From contig OY760498.1 in assembly GCA_963663675.1 (NCBI GenBank), positions 2,480,001 through 2,544,000 of the forward strand: 64,000 bases of DNA, given 5' to 3'. Numbering within the stretch: position 1 is the first letter of the stretch; every line of letters begins with the position of its first letter. The translations under genes were made by a program, and so were the position numbers. The DNA comes from CAINVV01 sp963663675. GTDB lineage: Bacteria; Bacteroidota; Bacteroidia; Bacteroidales; Prolixibacteraceae. The notes beneath the pieces were generated by a model that was not told the origin of the DNA, did no database searches, and saw only the letters and a list, made by a program, of their open reading frames with translations. Below, in pieces: positions 62,392-64,000 of the stretch.

Positions 62392-64000
62392 TACATATTA
62401 ATTATAATATCAATAAGCTTTATTCCCATAAAGGGAGCCAAAATTCCACCTAAACCAAAAATAAGCAAATTTCGGGTCAAGGCAGCATTTGCTGAAATTG
62501 GTTTATAACGGACACCTTTTAAAGCCAAAGGAATGAGTAAAACGATGATAATTGCATTGAATATTACTGCGCTCAGAATGGCACTCTGGGGCGAACCGAG
62601 ATTCATAATATTTAATACAGAAAGCGGTCCAACCTCACTCTTGCCGGAATAGAGTGAGATGGCAATTGCTGGAATAATAGCAAAATATTTTGCCACATCG
62701 TTGGCAATGCTAAATGTAGTAAGCGAGCCCCTGGTCATCAGTAATTGCTTGCCTACTTCCACCACCTCAATCAGTTTAGTCGGATTACTATCAAGATCCA
62801 CCATGTTCCCTGCTTCACGTGCAGCCTGCGTTCCTGTGTTCATGGCAATGCCAATATCGGCCTGCGCAAGTGCAGGGGCATCATTTGTACCGTCTCCAAT
62901 CATTCCAACAAGATGGCCGTTGGCCTGTTCTTCCCGGATACGGCGTAATTTATCTTCAGGTGTAGCTTCTGCCATGAAATCATCAACTCCCGCTTCGGCT
63001 GCAATGGCAGCGGCAGTCAGTGAATTATCTCCAGTAATCATTACAGTTCGAATCCCCATCTTTCTAAGCTCGGCAAATCGCTGTTTGATTCCGCCTTTTA
63101 CAATATCCTTCAGGTGGATGACTCCGAGAACCCTTTTATCCTCCGCCACGACCAACGGAGTAGCCCCTTGCCGGGCCAATTCAGAAACAATATCTTGAAT
63201 CTTTTGAGTGTAAAACCCATTGTTGTTTTGCACAAAGCCACGAATGGCATCCGATGAACCTTTCCTGATCATATGGGTAATTCCGTCATCTGAAACAAAA
63301 TCAACGCCACTCATTCTTGATTGTGCCGTAAAAGGAATGAATGTTGCATGGAGTTGGTGAACCTCACGACCGCGGATATTGAACTGGTCTTTTGCAAGAA
63401 CAACTATTGAACGGCCCTCGGGTGTTTCATCCGAAAGTGATGAAAACTGGGCGGCATCGGCAAGTTCTTCAACAGTCACGCCATCTGCAGGAATAAAATT
63501 TGTTGCCATTCTATTGCCCAATGTGATCGTTCCGGTTTTGTCAAGCAATAGTACATCCACATCACCAGCTGCTTCGATGGCACGTCCACTCGTAGCAATA
63601 ACGTTTCGCTGTAAAAGCCTGTCCATGCCACTAATCCCGATTGCACTCAACAAACCTCCAATGGTTGTTGGGATCAGACAAACAAGCAATGCAATCAGAA
63701 CTGGTAATGTCAGATTCATCGATTCAGGTAATCCTGAAGCCGACAAACTGTAACTAAAAAATGCAGGCAGTGTAGCCACAGCCAAAAGAAACACGATTGT
63801 CAGACCTGAGATTAAAATTGACAATGCAATTTCATTGGGGGTTTTTTGGCGTTTTGCTCCTTCAACCAATGCAATCATGCGGTCAATAAATGTGTTTCCA
63901 GGTTCGGAAGTTATGCGGATATAGATTCTATCGCTAATTACTTTAGTTCCTCCCGTAACGGCAGATCTGTCTCCACCGCTTTCCCGGATTACAGGTGCCG
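62391..64000 (-). CDS. kdpB: Potassium-transporting ATPase subunit B (5' end outside window)
   Basis: P-type ATPase that powers K+ uptake. The frame is open to the right edge; about 535 codons are seen of a usual 680. Upstream of the internal Met at 63878 the frame still reads KdpB sequence (GGTKVISDRIYIRI, then TFIDRMIALVEGAKRQ), so that Met is not the start. Phosphorylation motif LLLDKTGTITLGN, nucleotide-binding loop RKGSSDAIRGF and hinge GMIGDGTNDAPALAQADIG are intact. kdpA would lie further right. Confidence 0.97.
   Translation of the reverse strand, partial: APVIRESGGDRSAVTGGTKVISDRIYIRITSEPGNTFIDRMIALVEGAKRQKTPNEIALSILISGLTIVFLLAVATLPAFFSYSLSASGLPESMNLTLPVLIALLVCLIPTTIGGLLSAIGISGMDRLLQRNVIATSGRAIEAAGDVDVLLLDKTGTITLGNRMATNFIPADGVTVEELADAAQFSSLSDETPEGRSIVVLAKDQFNIRGREVHQLHATFIPFTAQSRMSGVDFVSDDGITHMIRKGSSDAIRGFVQNNNGFYTQKIQDIVSELARQGATPLVVAEDKRVLGVIHLKDIVKGGIKQRFAELRKMGIRTVMITGDNSLTAAAIAAEAGVDDFMAEATPEDKLRRIREEQANGHLVGMIGDGTNDAPALAQADIGIAMNTGTQAAREAGNMVDLDSNPTKLIEVVEVGKQLLMTRGSLTTFSIANDVAKYFAIIPAIAISLYSGKSEVGPLSVLNIMNLGSPQSAILSAVIFNAIIIVLLIPLALKGVRYKPISANAALTRNLLIFGLGGILAPFMGIKLIDIIINM

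Noticed and set aside
62391..63878. KdpB starting at the Met at 63878
   Set aside because: The frame stays open and reads conserved KdpB sequence upstream to the window edge, so the gene is cut by the window.

Overview
The window looks like the chromosome of a member of the Bacteroidota (class Bacteroidia, genus not resolvable by eye). Evidence: promoters of the TTG-N19-TAnnTTTG type in front of both tRNA genes, almost no Shine-Dalgarno sequences, and typical Bacteroidota families (DUF3570/DUF4266, GH95 and GH127 secreted glycosidases, PAS-rich histidine kinase, UxaE).

Region 1 (1-11846) is a divergent hexuronate-use locus. A LacI-type regulator lies in the middle, and two copies of the same 14-bp operator-like palindrome lie in the divergent intergenic space. 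Rightward: tagaturonate epimerase, uronate isomerase and an MFS hexuronate transporter. Leftward: regulator, SDR reductase, PfkB sugar kinase, a LarA-type nickel-pincer epimerase, a PdxB-like dehydrogenase and 6-phosphogluconate dehydrogenase. Mannonate dehydratase and KDPG aldolase are absent here. The gene set therefore suggests a route through mannonate, C2 epimerisation to gluconate, phosphorylation and Gnd.

Region 2 (11874-29015) is housekeeping: aminotransferase, alanine dehydrogenase, ValS, TrpS, exonuclease, M3 peptidase, uridine kinase, phosphomannose isomerase, EngB, Prs, L25, Pth, an S4 protein and a two-gene (split) 5'-nucleotidase. A dispersed heptamer repeat, (TCTYATN)n or its complement, sits at many gene ends in regions 1-3, often as two facing arms that could form a hairpin.

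Region 3 (29366-36831) starts with tRNA-Ser(GCT), followed by eight 108-bp tandem repeats. Next come a thioredoxin-ApbE-DUF4266-DUF3570 operon, a GH16-like lipoprotein and some uncertain small ORFs, and it ends with tRNA-Pro(TGG).

Region 4 (36838-47277) is the most unusual part: an integron-type gene cassette array without an integrase. Six rightward single-gene cassettes are separated by attC-like sites, four of them near-identical and about 150 bp long. In several cassettes the first ten bases are complementary to the inverted core at the start of that cassette's own attC, the hallmark of integron cassettes. The first attC is split by a 1913-nt group IIC intron on the opposite strand, inserted inside the attC core as known IIC-attC introns do. 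Its domain V and VI can be read directly. The cargo is defence-like: a PLD nuclease with an EVE/PUA-like tail, a two-TM protein, a CPBP protease, an SF1 helicase-nuclease, a Fic protein and a small lipoprotein. A tyrosine-recombinase fragment lies between tRNA-Pro and the array.

Region 5 (47523-64000) holds an M28 peptidase, a large PAS histidine kinase, a PH-like membrane protein, a divergent GH95/GH127 pair and the leftward kdpB-kdpC-(TM/HAMP protein)-kdpD-kdpE operon. kdpB runs off the right edge.
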